Shown: positions 34,761-43,850, counted from the first letter of the stretch. The stretch is DNA of 64,000 bases from Chitinophagaceae bacterium (GCA_016706055.1 JADJKL010000008.1:186001-250000); one strand, 5' to 3'. Notes: a model not told the origin generated them from the letters alone. Translations and numbers: made by a program.

Positions 34761-35051
34761 TTATTTCTTTATCACTTTAGGTACTTTAAAAAATTGCTCA
34801 TCATGTAGCGGTGCATTCTTTAAGGCTTCTTCACGGCTTACCGAGCCTTTTACCTCATCATCCCGCAGCACATTTACTTCATCACTCATGTGAAGGAGCG
34901 GTTCAACACCATCGAGATCCAATTCATCGAGTTTTTCAACAAAAGCAATCATCCGCTGTAAATCATTTTTGATTTCAGCTTTTTCTGTTTCATTAAACTG
35001 TAAACGGGAAAGATGAGCCAGTTTTTCTACCATTGCATCGTTCACTTCCAT
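34761..35051 (-). CDS. gatC: Amidotransferase subunit C
   Basis: A 96-residue GatC that stabilises GatA and GatB. Typical elements are VEKLAHLSRLQFNETE at the N terminus, GVEPLLHMSDEVNVLRDDEV in the middle and FKVPKVIKK at the end. The frame is open 96 nt further, but the ATG at 35051 fits the family and is preceded by an exact TATCTTTG box (35056-35063) only 4 nt upstream, which excludes a longer product from that promoter. It is divergent from trpS and leads a leftward run of three genes. Confidence 0.93.
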   Translation of the reverse strand: MEVNDAMVEKLAHLSRLQFNETEKAEIKNDLQRMIAFVEKLDELDLDGVEPLLHMSDEVNVLRDDEVKGSVSREEALKNAPLHDEQFFKVPKVIKK

Positions 35052-35055
35052 TGTA

Positions 35056-35063
35056 CAAAGATA
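35056..35063 (-). promoter_or_regulatory. -7 box directly before gatC
   Basis: TATCTTTG on the minus strand, an exact TAnnTTTG match, 4 nt before the gatC ATG. The spacing implies a leaderless or near-leaderless mRNA. Confidence 0.5.
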
Positions 35064-35172
35064 GTCAGAAGCCGGAAACCGGAAGTCTGAAGTAAGAAGT
35101 AGGAGAGAGTCTTCACTTTTAGCGTATCTTCTGATTTCAGACATCATGCTTCGCTTCTCCGTCCTCCTTTCT

Positions 35173-35180
35173 TATCTTCG
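35173..35180 (+). promoter_or_regulatory. -7-like box directly before trpS
   Basis: TATCTTCG matches TAnnTTTG at 7 of 8 positions, 7 nt before the trpS ATG. No clear -33 box. Confidence 0.45.
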
Positions 35181-35187
35181 CCGCCTC

Positions 35188-36192
35188 ATGGAACAGAACA
35201 AGAAAATAGTAATGAGTGGCATCCGGCCTACCGGATTTTTACACCTTGGAAATTATTTTGGAGCTGTAAAAAATTATGTGCGGTTACAAAATGAGTTTGA
35301 ATGCTATTTTATGGTAGCAGATTTACATTCATTAACTACACATCCTGATACGAAGGAATTAAAAACAAATGTACAGAGAGTTTTATCAGAAAATATTGCC
35401 TGTGGATTAGATCCTGATAATGCAGCACTCTATTGTCAAAGCCATGTTTACGAAACATCGGAACTGTATCTATACCTGAATATGCTGGCCTATATTGGTG
35501 AGCTGGAAAAAACGGTTACGTTTAAAGATAAAGTGCGACAACATGAAAATAATGTAAATGCCGGTTTGCTAACATATCCTGTGTTACAAACGGCGGATAT
35601 TATTTTACACAGAGCATCTTATGTGCCAGTTGGAAAAGATCAAGAGCAGCATTTGGAAATGGCTCGTCAGTTTGCTAATCGTTTTAATCATCGTTATGGC
35701 GATGTGTTTCCAGAGCCACATGCATTTAATTATGGTGACGAATTGGTAAAAGTTCCAAGCCTAGATGGAGCAGGGAAAATGAGTAAGAGTGAAAATCAAT
35801 ATGCAACGCTTTATTTGTCTGATGATGATGAGCTAATCAGAAAAAAAGTGATGAAAGCAAAAACAGATAGTGGTCCTACCGAACCTAATACTCCAAAACC
35901 GGACTATATTGAAAATATCTTTGCTTTGATGAAGCTGGTAAGTGCAGACGATGTAATTAAGAAGTTTGAAGAAGATTACGCTACATGTTCAATTCGCTAC
36001 GGAGATATGAAAAAGCAGTTGGGTGAAGATATGGTCAGCTTCATTGCACCTATTCGGGAAAAAGCAGATAACATCCGTAATAATGAACAATACCTGAAAG
36101 AAGTGATGGAAAAGGGTGCTGAAAAGGCAAGGAAAAGTGCTAAAGCCACAATGGAGCTGGTTCGTAAAGCAATGGGCTTAAATTATTATTAA
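35188..36192 (+). CDS. trpS: Tryptophanyl-tRNA synthetase
   Basis: A 334-residue class I synthetase that charges tRNA-Trp. The HIGH-like motif is TGFLHLGNYFG (about 16-26) and the KMSKS motif is present exactly (GAGKMSKSEN, about 193-202). The frame is open 42 nt upstream, but the ATG at 35188 gives the family start (KIVMSGIRPTG) and follows a TATCTTCG box by 7 nt. It is divergent from gatC; the two likely promoters are about 110 nt apart. Confidence 0.96.
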   Translation: MEQNKKIVMSGIRPTGFLHLGNYFGAVKNYVRLQNEFECYFMVADLHSLTTHPDTKELKTNVQRVLSENIACGLDPDNAALYCQSHVYETSELYLYLNMLAYIGELEKTVTFKDKVRQHENNVNAGLLTYPVLQTADIILHRASYVPVGKDQEQHLEMARQFANRFNHRYGDVFPEPHAFNYGDELVKVPSLDGAGKMSKSENQYATLYLSDDDELIRKKVMKAKTDSGPTEPNTPKPDYIENIFALMKLVSADDVIKKFEEDYATCSIRYGDMKKQLGEDMVSFIAPIREKADNIRNNEQYLKEVMEKGAEKARKSAKATMELVRKAMGLNYY

Positions 36193-36264
36193 TTGAGATA
36201 TTCGAATAAGAGAAATTACATTACTTTTAAATAAATGTAATTTTTTGCATCAAAACTAACTACA

Positions 36265-36432
36265 ATGAATAAAAGCATTTGGATTGTAATAGGATTTCTT
36301 GCACTTGCAGCCGCATGGACAATGCGTATAGTCGGAGGCAATTCATCTCACTTATCAGAGTTGCGGGATTATTGGTGGATTCCTTTGCCACTCGCCTTAA
36401 TTTGTTTTTTGATAGCAATGAAGAAAAAGTAA
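36265..36432 (+). CDS. Small membrane protein, 55 residues
   Basis: The ATG at 36265 opens a 55-residue ORF with two hydrophobic helices (residues 4-19, SIWIVIGFLALAAAWT, and 38-52, WIPLPLALICFLIAM), joined by a polar loop (GGNSSHLSELRDY) and ending in a positive tail (KKK), which would place the C terminus in the cytoplasm. I do not recognise the family. It lies between trpS and the deoxynucleoside kinase on the same strand; an overlapping ORF in another frame is a shadow. Confidence 0.6.
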   Translation: MNKSIWIVIGFLALAAAWTMRIVGGNSSHLSELRDYWWIPLPLALICFLIAMKKK

Positions 36433-36481
36433 AACAACAAAAAATAATACGGCTGAGCTGTATGAAATACCCTGAATTAAA

Positions 36482-37117
36482 ATGGCAAAATCAAAAAAAC
36501 CAAAACACATTGCAATAGCCGGAAACATTGGCGCCGGAAAAACGACGTTGACGGAAATGCTGAGTAAGCATTACAAATGGATTCCCAACTTTGAGGATGT
36601 AGATCATAATCCTTACCTGATGGATTTTTATGAGGATATGCCCCGCTGGAGTTTTAACCTGCAGGTTTTCTTTTTAAACAGTCGCCTTCGTCAACTCGTA
36701 GAAATACAGAAAGGAACTGAAACTGTAATTCAGGACAGAACGATTTATGAGGATGCAAACATTTTTGCTCCCAACCTGCATGAAATGGGATTAATGAGCA
36801 AAAGAGATTTTGATAATTACTACCAGTTTTTTCAGACATTAAAAACATTGGTACAACCTCCCGATTTATTAATATACTTGAATGCTTCTGTACCAACATT
36901 GGTTGGACAAATTCAAAAAAGAGGAAGAGAGTATGAAGAAAATATTCGTCTGGACTATCTAAAAAAACTAAACGAATATTATAACAAATGGATTGGCAGT
37001 TACAAAGAAGGCAAACTGCTGATTATTGATGTTGATAAAAACAAGTTTGGAGAAAAGGATGAAGATTTTGGTGAGATTATTCAGAAAGTTGATGCGGAGT
37101 TGTACGGTTTGTTTTAG
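36482..37117 (+). CDS. Deoxynucleoside kinase
   Basis: A 211-residue kinase of the dNK/dGK/dAK family that phosphorylates deoxynucleosides for salvage. The P-loop is GNIGAGKT (about 14-21), the DRT-like motif is QDRTIYEDANIF (about 82-93), and the Arg-rich lid is RGREYEE (about 151-157). The family normally has 200-230 residues. The preferred base cannot be told from sequence. Its end overlaps the convergent DUF922 gene by 4 nt. Confidence 0.9.
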   Translation: MAKSKKPKHIAIAGNIGAGKTTLTEMLSKHYKWIPNFEDVDHNPYLMDFYEDMPRWSFNLQVFFLNSRLRQLVEIQKGTETVIQDRTIYEDANIFAPNLHEMGLMSKRDFDNYYQFFQTLKTLVQPPDLLIYLNASVPTLVGQIQKRGREYEENIRLDYLKKLNEYYNKWIGSYKEGKLLIIDVDKNKFGEKDEDFGEIIQKVDAELYGLF

Positions 37118-37656
37118 TAATCAGCATAATCCTCATATTCTTCCAATAGCTTTTCAATTTTCTTCAGCCATTGTGCTTGCTTCTCTCTGTTAATACTATG
37201 CCTGGTTTCTCGGTCATAGTCATTCTGCATTTCCGATTTCTCCTCTACAATATCATCGTAGATCTCACCTAATTTTTTGTTATAGGTTCGCTTATCAAAC
37301 TTATACTCACTCATTTTTTTATGCAGCTTCCGAGCAAAAATTTCTGCTATATCAAAATGACCTTGTTCATGACTGAGAATATAATCTGTTTTATGCAAAC
37401 CCCAAGACCGGGTTCTGGAAAACATTGATTTTATATTATAGGTCATGCTATTCTGCGAAATATTATAATCGATTACAAGATAAGTAGAGGTGGAGGCTGC
37501 TGCATCACTATTGGGGTCGGGTTTGCCTTTGTAATCAGACCAAGCAAGTCTTTTATTGTCGTCCCATCTTATTAATTCCTCATTATCCCTTTGCGCAAAA
37601 GCAGAAGAGGCAAGAAGTATTAAACAAATAAAGAAATGGATGTTTTTGGGTTTCAT
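37114..37656 (-). CDS. DUF922-type putative secreted zinc protease
   Basis: A 180-residue exported protein. A signal peptide (residues 1-21, ending SAFAQ) is followed by a domain with ILSHEQGHFDIAE, a full HExxH zinc-binding motif (His, Glu, His) at about residues 95-105. The preceding WSDYKGKPDPNSDAAAST matches the DUF922 family, described as predicted metalloproteases. The C-terminal third is helical and charged. Activity is inferred from the motif. It is convergent with the kinase gene and overlaps it by 4 nt. Confidence 0.78.
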   Translation of the reverse strand: MKPKNIHFFICLILLASSAFAQRDNEELIRWDDNKRLAWSDYKGKPDPNSDAAASTSTYLVIDYNISQNSMTYNIKSMFSRTRSWGLHKTDYILSHEQGHFDIAEIFARKLHKKMSEYKFDKRTYNKKLGEIYDDIVEEKSEMQNDYDRETRHSINREKQAQWLKKIEKLLEEYEDYADY

Positions 37657-37782
37657 GACTTAAATATGAACGTAAAGTCGGATTAAAAATTTTATTCGAT
37701 GCATAGAAGGTCGTTAAAAAAGATGAAAAATTACTGTCAGGCATGAAACTGAAAACATATCTTTAGGTAATCCTTATCAATT

Positions 37783-38802
37783 ATGTCAAATAATCAGGGT
37801 AAAAGAAATTTTCTTCTATTAATAGCCGGAATAGCCATCGCAGCTCTCTTTATTAATTTTCTTTTTTTTAGGAACATAACACTAGCTATATCCAATACAG
37901 TTATCGGATTTTTATGCTTACTGTTCTTTCTAAAAAGAGGTTATTTGTTTAAGGAAAATGGATTTATTGTATTATATATTTTACCTGCGGTAGTAATAAT
38001 TGTTTCACTCTTAACAGGACCGCTAACAATATATCTAAGGTTACTAATCTTATTACTAACTTTTAGTTCAGTTTTTTATTATCTCTGGGTAGTTTATTAT
38101 AAACCTGGTAATCATCAGCTATTTTATACTTCATCGATATATTGTACATTTCCATATTTAATGCTTTTTACAGTATTCTCAATAAAGCATGGAGATGTTG
38201 TTTTTTTACCAATAGGGCTAGCACCCTTCTTATCATTTATTCTTTGTTTTGTATTATTCAGATTTCCAAACTATATCTTCCGTATTTCGTTGGTAGTGAT
38301 TGGTTGTTTTTTAATTTCCTTTTATGCTTATCCCAATTATAAAGGAATCGTAGGAGGCAGTAAGGTTAGTATTTTGGATAATAAATATTTGGACGCAGTA
38401 TTTGTATCCGATAATAATGAAAAATTTGCAATCAAAGATTTTAAAGAGGATATATTGGTTTTTGACTTTTGGTTTTCCAAATGTGGCTCTTGTTTCAGAA
38501 ACTTTCCAAAGCTTAATGAATTATCAAACTATTATCGAAAAGAGGAAAAGGTTTTAATTGCTTCAATTAATGTCCCAATTGATGCAGATAGTTCAATAAA
38601 TGTATATAGCTTGATTAAGGAGTATGGCTTTGCGAAATATGAAACTTCTCCTGAGGTAGCTGAATCTTGGGGTATAGACGGATATCCGGTTGTTTTTGTT
38701 TTTGATAAGAAAAGAAAGCTGAGGTATTATGGCGAACCAAATTTCGGTTCAACAGCTAATAATATAAACGACATAATTGAGTCTTTGAAAAAGGAAAAAT
38801 AA
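37783..38802 (+). CDS. Membrane-anchored thioredoxin-like protein
   Basis: A 339-residue protein. The first 190 residues hold about six or seven membrane helices rich in Ile, Leu and Phe. The C-terminal 150 residues form a TlpA-type thioredoxin domain outside the membrane with the active site FWFSKCGSCFRNFP and a cis-Pro motif (GYPVVFVFD). The polytopic anchor plus CxxC suggests disulfide transfer at the envelope. Base composition is more AT-rich than that of neighbours, which hints at lateral gain, though membrane proteins in AT-rich genomes show this anyway. It is a single gene with its own terminator. Confidence 0.82.
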   Translation: MSNNQGKRNFLLLIAGIAIAALFINFLFFRNITLAISNTVIGFLCLLFFLKRGYLFKENGFIVLYILPAVVIIVSLLTGPLTIYLRLLILLLTFSSVFYYLWVVYYKPGNHQLFYTSSIYCTFPYLMLFTVFSIKHGDVVFLPIGLAPFLSFILCFVLFRFPNYIFRISLVVIGCFLISFYAYPNYKGIVGGSKVSILDNKYLDAVFVSDNNEKFAIKDFKEDILVFDFWFSKCGSCFRNFPKLNELSNYYRKEEKVLIASINVPIDADSSINVYSLIKEYGFAKYETSPEVAESWGIDGYPVVFVFDKKRKLRYYGEPNFGSTANNINDIIESLKKEK

Positions 38803-38804
38803 AG

Positions 38805-38840
38805 AAAACCTCCATTTTACAAGAGTAAAATGGAGGTTTT
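38805..38840. terminator. Bidirectional terminator between the thioredoxin-like gene and pckA
   Basis: A 15-bp perfect stem AAAACCTCCATTTTA / TAAAATGGAGGTTTT with a 6-nt loop. Its ends give T runs on both strands, matching the convergent genes. Confidence 0.85.
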
Positions 38841-38867
38841 AAAAAACCGTCCTGGGTTATATCTTAA

Positions 38868-40472
38868 TTAAGCTTTTGGAGCTGCGGCTAAAACCTCTTC
38901 TGTTACTCCATCAGCGTATTTATCAAAATTCTTTACAAACAAACCAGCTAGATATTTTGATTTTTCTTTAAAGGCTGTTTTATCTGCCCATGTATTTATT
39001 GGATTTAAAACCTCGGCAGGTACATCCGGACATTCTTTTGGAATACCGAAACCAAATATCGGGTCGGCTTCAAATTCAACATCATTTAGTTTGCCTTCCA
39101 ATGCAGCAGTTATCATTGCTCTGGTGTATTTCAGCTTCATTCTGCTGCCAGTACCGTAAGGTCCGCCAGTCCAGCCGGTATTAATCATCCACACATTCAC
39201 TTTATGCTCCTGCATTTTTTCGCCCAACATCTTTGCATATTTACCTGGATGTAATGGAATGAATGGAGCACCGAAACAAGCACTAAAAGTTGGTTTTGGT
39301 TCTGTAACACCAAGTTCCGTACCTGCTACTTTGGCTGTGTAACCCGAGATGAATTGATACATTGCCTGGCCAGGTGTTAACTTAGAAATAGGAGGCAACA
39401 CACCAAATGCATCACAAGTAAGAAAGAAAATATTTTTGGGTAACCCACCTATAGAAGGCTCTTGCGCATTGCTGATAAAATTTAAAGGATAAGAAACCCT
39501 TGTATTTTCAGTAATAGAAGCATCATCAAAATTTATCTTGTTAGTGCCTTCAAAGAAAGTGACATTCTCCACTAATGCTCCGGGTCTGATAGCATTAAAA
39601 ATTTCCGGTTCTTTTTCTGCTGTCAGGTTAATTGTTTTTGCATAGCAGCCACCTTCAAAGTTGAAAATATTATCCTTTGTCCATGCATGTTCGTCATCAC
39701 CAATCAGTTTTCGATTTGGATCTGCACTCAATGTAGTTTTCCCTGTACCGCTTAGTCCAAAGAAAATAGCTGTATCGCCATCATCTCCCATATTAGCGCT
39801 GCAATGCATACTCAATACATCTTTATCATGCGGAAGAATATAATTGAGTATGGAAAAAATTCCTTTCTTTATTTCTCCAGTATAACCCGAACCGGCAATC
39901 AATATCATTTTATGTTTAAATGAAACAATTGTGGTGTTGTGTTGGCGGGTTCCACATTCTTTTGGATCCAAATGCAAACCTGGCAATGAAAACACATGCC
40001 AATCGGCTTTAAAATTTTCCAGTTCTTCTTCCTTTGGACGAAGAAACATATTGTAAGCAAAAAGATTGTTCCATGGTTTTTCGTTGATGACACGAACATT
40101 CAACTTATACCTTGGATCAGCACAAGCAAAACAATCTCTCACCCAGAACTCGTTTACATTTTCCAGGTAGTCCAAACTCTTTTTGTAGATAATGTCGAAA
40201 TATTTTTCTTCTATTGGAATATTAAAGTCGTTCCAATGAACTGAATCGGCGGTTATTTCATCTTTTACAAAGAATCTGTCTTTTGGGGAACGGCCGGTAA
40301 ATTCTCCCGTTTTAATTACTAATGCACCTGTATCATTTAAAACACCTTCACCAATTCGTAAAGTGTCTTGTACAAGTTCTTCCGGGCTTGATTGATAATG
40401 AATTGATTCTGTGTTTTTTAATCCTAAATTCAGGAGTGTCTTCACAGGAATAGCAAAGATTGGAGCAGACAT
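38868..40472 (-). CDS. pckA: Phosphoenolpyruvate carboxykinase (ATP)
   Basis: PckA converts oxaloacetate and ATP to phosphoenolpyruvate, the first step of gluconeogenesis. The protein has TGRSPKDRFFVKD near the N terminus, the P-loop GLSGTGKTTLS and the metal-binding IGDDEHAW motif. The frame is open to an ATG at 40502, but that ATG overlaps an exact TACCTTTG -7 box (40500-40507), so the start is more likely the next ATG at 40472, giving 534 residues close to the E. coli length. It stands alone, convergent with the thioredoxin-like gene and divergent from pepP. Confidence 0.95.
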   Translation of the reverse strand: MSAPIFAIPVKTLLNLGLKNTESIHYQSSPEELVQDTLRIGEGVLNDTGALVIKTGEFTGRSPKDRFFVKDEITADSVHWNDFNIPIEEKYFDIIYKKSLDYLENVNEFWVRDCFACADPRYKLNVRVINEKPWNNLFAYNMFLRPKEEELENFKADWHVFSLPGLHLDPKECGTRQHNTTIVSFKHKMILIAGSGYTGEIKKGIFSILNYILPHDKDVLSMHCSANMGDDGDTAIFFGLSGTGKTTLSADPNRKLIGDDEHAWTKDNIFNFEGGCYAKTINLTAEKEPEIFNAIRPGALVENVTFFEGTNKINFDDASITENTRVSYPLNFISNAQEPSIGGLPKNIFFLTCDAFGVLPPISKLTPGQAMYQFISGYTAKVAGTELGVTEPKPTFSACFGAPFIPLHPGKYAKMLGEKMQEHKVNVWMINTGWTGGPYGTGSRMKLKYTRAMITAALEGKLNDVEFEADPIFGFGIPKECPDVPAEVLNPINTWADKTAFKEKSKYLAGLFVKNFDKYADGVTEEVLAAAPKA

Positions 40473-40499
40473 ATTGGCAATCGCAATTTGATGAGACCA

Positions 40500-40532
40500 C
40501 AAAGGTAAGAGAGTAAAATCTTTTTAAACAAA
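40500..40532 (-). promoter_or_regulatory. pckA promoter
   Basis: On the minus strand TTTG (40529-40532) and TACCTTTG (40500-40507) are 21 nt apart, an exact fit to the Bacteroidota -33/-7 pattern. The transcript would begin about 15-20 nt before the ATG at 40472. Confidence 0.65.
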
Positions 40533-40694
40533 CAAGTGTTAGTGGTACACATTAGTTTTGTGCAAAATTTTCAAATATTTCTTAATATCCTGTTCATTCT
40601 CTATTTAGATTTTTAAAAGCTATTAAAAGAAGGTTTATAATCTTTAATAATTTATCAATAATTGATTATTTGTATTGCTTTGTGATGAAAGATA

Positions 40695-40724
40695 TTTGGA
40701 AGTTTTATTTGCTTGCTATCTTTA
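40695..40724 (+). promoter_or_regulatory. Possible pepP promoter
   Basis: TTTG (40695-40698) and TATCTTTA (40717-40724) with 18 nt between. The -7 box is one base off the consensus, 22 nt before the pepP ATG. The rest of the 244-nt gap is AT-rich with no other feature. Confidence 0.4.
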
Positions 40725-40746
40725 GTCGTATTTAAAAAATAAACAC

Positions 40747-42036
40747 ATGAAATATTTGCCATTAAACCAAGAGATTTTTATTAAAAACCGTGAGCGGTTC
40801 ATCAGTAAAATGCAAAAAAACTCCATTGCTATTTTTGTGAGCAATGATGAAGTATCATCTAATGGTGATGCCATTTATAATTTCAAACAAAACAGTGATT
40901 TGTTCTGGCTAACTGGAATATCACAAGAGGACAGCATGGTTATTTTGTTTCCTGATAATCCAGATCCAAAATACCGTGAAGTATTAGTATTGGTTCGCCC
41001 AAACGAGTTAATGGAGAAGTGGAACGGCATGAGGCTGCGGATAAAAGAAGCACAGGCAATAAGCGGTTTAAAAACGATTGTGTGGTTAGATAGCCTCGAA
41101 GGTTTATTGCAACCATGGATTCATTTAGCGGATAATATTTATCTCGATAGTAATGAGAATGATCGTAAAGCAAGTCTTTTGCGAACAAGAGAATATCGTT
41201 TTATCGATGAAATGAGAAGTCGTTATCCGCTACACAATTATGTAAGGGCTGCAAAAATTTTAAAAGAGATGAGGGCTATAAAAACAGCCCAAGAAGTGGA
41301 AGTGATGCAGCAAGCTATAGACATAACAGATAATACCTTTAGAAGAATATTACAATTTGTTAAGCCGGGGGTGATGGAATACGAAATTGAAGCAGAGATA
41401 TTTCATTCATTTCTTAGTCAAAGAGCAACTGGTCCAGCTTACGGAAGCATTATTGCCAGTGGCGACAATGCAAGAATATTGCATTATGTAAGTAATAATG
41501 CAGAATGCAAAGATGGCGAAATGATATTGATGGATTTTGGTGCTGAGTACGGTGGTTACTGCGCTGATCTTTCAAGAACAATTCCAGTAAGTGGAAAATT
41601 TGGTAGAAGACAAAAGACAGTTTATAATGCTTGCCTACATCTGCATGATTATGCCAAAAGTATTTTAAAACCCGGAATCAGCATTGTTGATTATACAGAC
41701 AAAGTTGGTGAAGAAGCCACACAGCAATTTTTAAAGATTGGCTTACTGAAGAAAACAGATGTAAAAAACGAAGACCCGGAAAACAGGGCTTATAGAAAAT
41801 ATTTATACCATGGTATTTCGCATCATTTGGGAGTTGATGTACATGATCTTGGAACAAGAACAGAACCTATAAAAGCCGGGATGGTATTTACAGTGGAACC
41901 AGGAATTTATATCGAAGAAGAGCAAATGGGAGTGCGGATAGAAAATAACCTTTGGATTACCAGGAATGGAAACAAAGATTTGATGAAGAATATTCCGATT
42001 ACGGTTGAGGAGATCGAAGCCATAATGAAAAAATAG
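40747..42036 (+). CDS. pepP: Xaa-Pro aminopeptidase
   Basis: A 429-residue M24B metallopeptidase that removes the N-terminal residue before proline. The N-terminal creatinase-type domain (1-170) is followed by the pita-bread fold. Metal ligands are visible as Asp in ILMDFGAEYGGYCADLSR (two Asp), His in GISHHLGVDVHD and Glu in TVEPGIY and VRIENN. Length is normal. It leads a tight group pepP, pssA, purS; the gap to pssA is 15 nt. Confidence 0.93.
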   Translation: MKYLPLNQEIFIKNRERFISKMQKNSIAIFVSNDEVSSNGDAIYNFKQNSDLFWLTGISQEDSMVILFPDNPDPKYREVLVLVRPNELMEKWNGMRLRIKEAQAISGLKTIVWLDSLEGLLQPWIHLADNIYLDSNENDRKASLLRTREYRFIDEMRSRYPLHNYVRAAKILKEMRAIKTAQEVEVMQQAIDITDNTFRRILQFVKPGVMEYEIEAEIFHSFLSQRATGPAYGSIIASGDNARILHYVSNNAECKDGEMILMDFGAEYGGYCADLSRTIPVSGKFGRRQKTVYNACLHLHDYAKSILKPGISIVDYTDKVGEEATQQFLKIGLLKKTDVKNEDPENRAYRKYLYHGISHHLGVDVHDLGTRTEPIKAGMVFTVEPGIYIEEEQMGVRIENNLWITRNGNKDLMKNIPITVEEIEAIMKK

Positions 42037-42051
42037 ATTTACTTTGCCCGC

Positions 42052-42816
42052 ATGAAGAATATTCCAAATCTATTCACCCTACTCAACCTTGTTTTTGGCT
42101 GTATTGCTATCATATATACGCTTCAAAATGGGATTGTAATTACAGCCGATGCTGAAGGTGCTTTATTGCTTGACATACCAGAAAAAATTTGGATGGCTTC
42201 TTTATTTATTGGGTTAGCTGCCGTTGTTGATTTCTTAGATGGATTTGTCGCAAGGCTTTTTAATGCCAGTTCCGAAATGGGAAAACAATTAGATTCATTG
42301 GCAGACGTGGTGAGTTTTGGTGTAGCTCCGGGAATGATCATATATCAGTTTTTGCGTTTAAGTTTTGCGCAAGGAGAAGGTGGAATTGATACATCTATTC
42401 TTTGGTTGGCGCCAGCATTTATTTTACCATGTGCTGCTGCATGGCGTTTGGCAAGATTTAATTTAGACAACTCTCAATCTTTTTCATTTAAAGGAATGCC
42501 TGTTCCTGCTGTGGGGATTTTTGTTGCATCGCTGCCATTAATTTATTGGAATGTAAATGAAGCATGGATTCAGGAACTGCTGTTGAACAAATGGTTTTTG
42601 TATGGATTAGTTGTTGTGCTTTCATGGCTAATGGTTTCCAATCTGCCATTAATGGCGTTGAAGTTTAAAGATTATAGTATAAAAAACAATCTTCCAAAGT
42701 TGTTGCTATTGGTAATTGCAGTTGTTGCATTTGTTATGGTTAAATGGTTGGCAATTCCAATAACGGTGCTTGCATATGTTCTTTTATCTTTGCTCTTCAA
42801 AAACAAAACAACATGA
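42052..42816 (+). CDS. pssA: CDP-diacylglycerol-serine O-phosphatidyltransferase
   Basis: PssA makes phosphatidylserine, the precursor of phosphatidylethanolamine. The 254-residue membrane protein has the CDP-alcohol motif DFLDGFVARLFNASSEMGKQ followed by LDSLADVVSFGVAP, in which the spaced Asp residues bind CDP and metal. About seven hydrophobic helices are visible. It overlaps the start of purS as ATGA, a sign of coupled translation, though the two functions are unrelated. Confidence 0.93.
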   Translation: MKNIPNLFTLLNLVFGCIAIIYTLQNGIVITADAEGALLLDIPEKIWMASLFIGLAAVVDFLDGFVARLFNASSEMGKQLDSLADVVSFGVAPGMIIYQFLRLSFAQGEGGIDTSILWLAPAFILPCAAAWRLARFNLDNSQSFSFKGMPVPAVGIFVASLPLIYWNVNEAWIQELLLNKWFLYGLVVVLSWLMVSNLPLMALKFKDYSIKNNLPKLLLLVIAVVAFVMVKWLAIPITVLAYVLLSLLFKNKTT

Positions 42817-43130
42817 CCTATACAGTTCAAATAAAAGTGATGCCATTGAAAGAATTGCTTGACCCGCAGGGAAAAGCAGTAATGGGCGGTTTGGAAAACC
42901 TTGGCCTTAATGGCGTAGAGGATGTAAGAGTTGGAAAAAATATTACGCTTCAGGTAAATGCAGATTCGCCGGTTAAAGCAAAAGCCATTGCAGAAGAAGC
43001 AAGCAAGAAGTTACTGGCAAATCCAGTAATGGAGTATTTTGAAATAACCTACCCCCAACCCCTAAAGGGGAGTCAGGAAATATTCTTTCCGAAAATAATC
43101 ATTTTGCTCTTGGAAAATTTTCAAAAATGA
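42813..43130 (+). CDS. purS: Phosphoribosylformylglycinamidine synthase subunit PurS, with repeat-derived C-terminal tail
   Basis: PurS is the small subunit of the PurLQS complex, which uses glutamine in purine synthesis. The first 82 residues (MTYTVQIKVMPLKELLDPQG to VMEYFEIT) cover the whole family length. The next 23 residues come from the ACCCCCAACCCCTAAAGGGG repeat at 43051 and the DNA after it, so the tail looks acquired when the repeat removed the normal stop. The frame is also open upstream, but the ATG at 42813 fits and overlaps the pssA stop. purL and purQ are not in this window. Confidence 0.9.
   Translation: MTYTVQIKVMPLKELLDPQGKAVMGGLENLGLNGVEDVRVGKNITLQVNADSPVKAKAIAEEASKKLLANPVMEYFEITYPQPLKGSQEIFFPKIIILLLENFQK
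43051..43073. repeat. CCCCTAAAGGGG element within the purS 3' end
   Basis: ACCCCCAACCCCTAAAGGGG plus AGT, same form as the copy at 31225-31250 but opposite strand. It forms an inverted pair with 43150-43173. Confidence 0.7.
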
Positions 43131-43149
43131 AAAAAATAAAGATCTAAGT

Positions 43150-43173
43150 CTCCCCTTTAGGGGGACAGGGGGA
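43150..43173. repeat. CCCCTAAAGGGG element directly before rsmI
   Basis: CTCCCCTTTAGGGGGACAGG plus GGGA ends exactly one base before the rsmI ATG, so the G-rich end forms the ribosome-binding region. On the minus strand it matches the copy at the tig stop (8631-8656). Confidence 0.7.
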
Positions 43174-43838
43174 ATGCTTTACTTAGTTCCCACACCCATC
43201 GGAAATCTTAAAGACATTACACTTCGGGCAATAGAAGTATTGAAAGAAGTTGATCTCATTCTTGCAGAAGATACGAGGACATCTTCAAAACTCCTGAATC
43301 ATTATCAAATTACTAAGCCACTTTCTCCTTATCATCAGCATAACGAACATAAAGTTTTGCAACATCTGGTTAGCCAGTTATTGGAAGGGAAAAAAATGGC
43401 GGTGATAACTGATGCCGGCACTCCCGGCATTTCTGACCCTGCTTTTTATTGGTAAGAGAATGTATTAAAGTTGGAATAAAAGTAGAATGCCTGCCTGGAG
43501 CAACAGCATTTGTTCCGGCATTGGTTAATAGCGGCATTCCTACCAACCGCTTTTGCTTTGAAGGTTTTTTGCCTTTAAAAAAAGGAAGACAAACACTGTT
43601 GAAGCAATTGGCAGAAGAAGAAAGAACAATGGTCTTTTATGAATCGCCTGTTAGGTTAGCAAAAACATTAAATGAGTTTGCAACTTATTTTGGAGAAGAA
43701 AGACAATGCTCTGTTAGTAGAGAGCTTACAAAAATGTTTGAAGAGAATAAACAAGGCTCTCTCAAAGAAGTTGCTGCTCACTTTGGTGAAAAAGTGGTGA
43801 AGGGAGAAATTGTAATAGTTGTTGCAGGTAAAAGTTAA
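43174..43838 (+). CDS. rsmI: 16S rRNA (cytidine1402-2'-O)-methyltransferase RsmI (frame broken in the middle)
   Basis: RsmI methylates the ribose of C1402 in 16S rRNA. Part one (MLYLVPTPIGNLKDITLRAI to DAGTPGISDPAF) ends at TAA at 43453-43455; part two (LVRECIKVGIKVECLPG onward) continues in the next frame. Adding one T to the T5 run at 43443-43447 gives ISDPAFLLVRECIKVG, as in the family. The methylase motifs TPIGNL, LAEDTRT and GTPGISDP are intact. The corrected length is about 221 residues, typical of the core enzyme without its C-terminal extension. The start is embedded in a repeat element. Confidence 0.87.
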
Positions 43839-43850
43839 CCTTTATACTTC

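Noticed and set aside
37783..38802. Genomic island around the AT-rich thioredoxin-like gene
   Set aside because: Only this gene is more AT-rich, flanking genes are core, and membrane-helix codons explain the bias.
40472..40502. pckA start at 40502
   Set aside because: That ATG overlaps an exact TACCTTTG -7 box, so the transcript would begin downstream of it; the ATG at 40472 is preferred.
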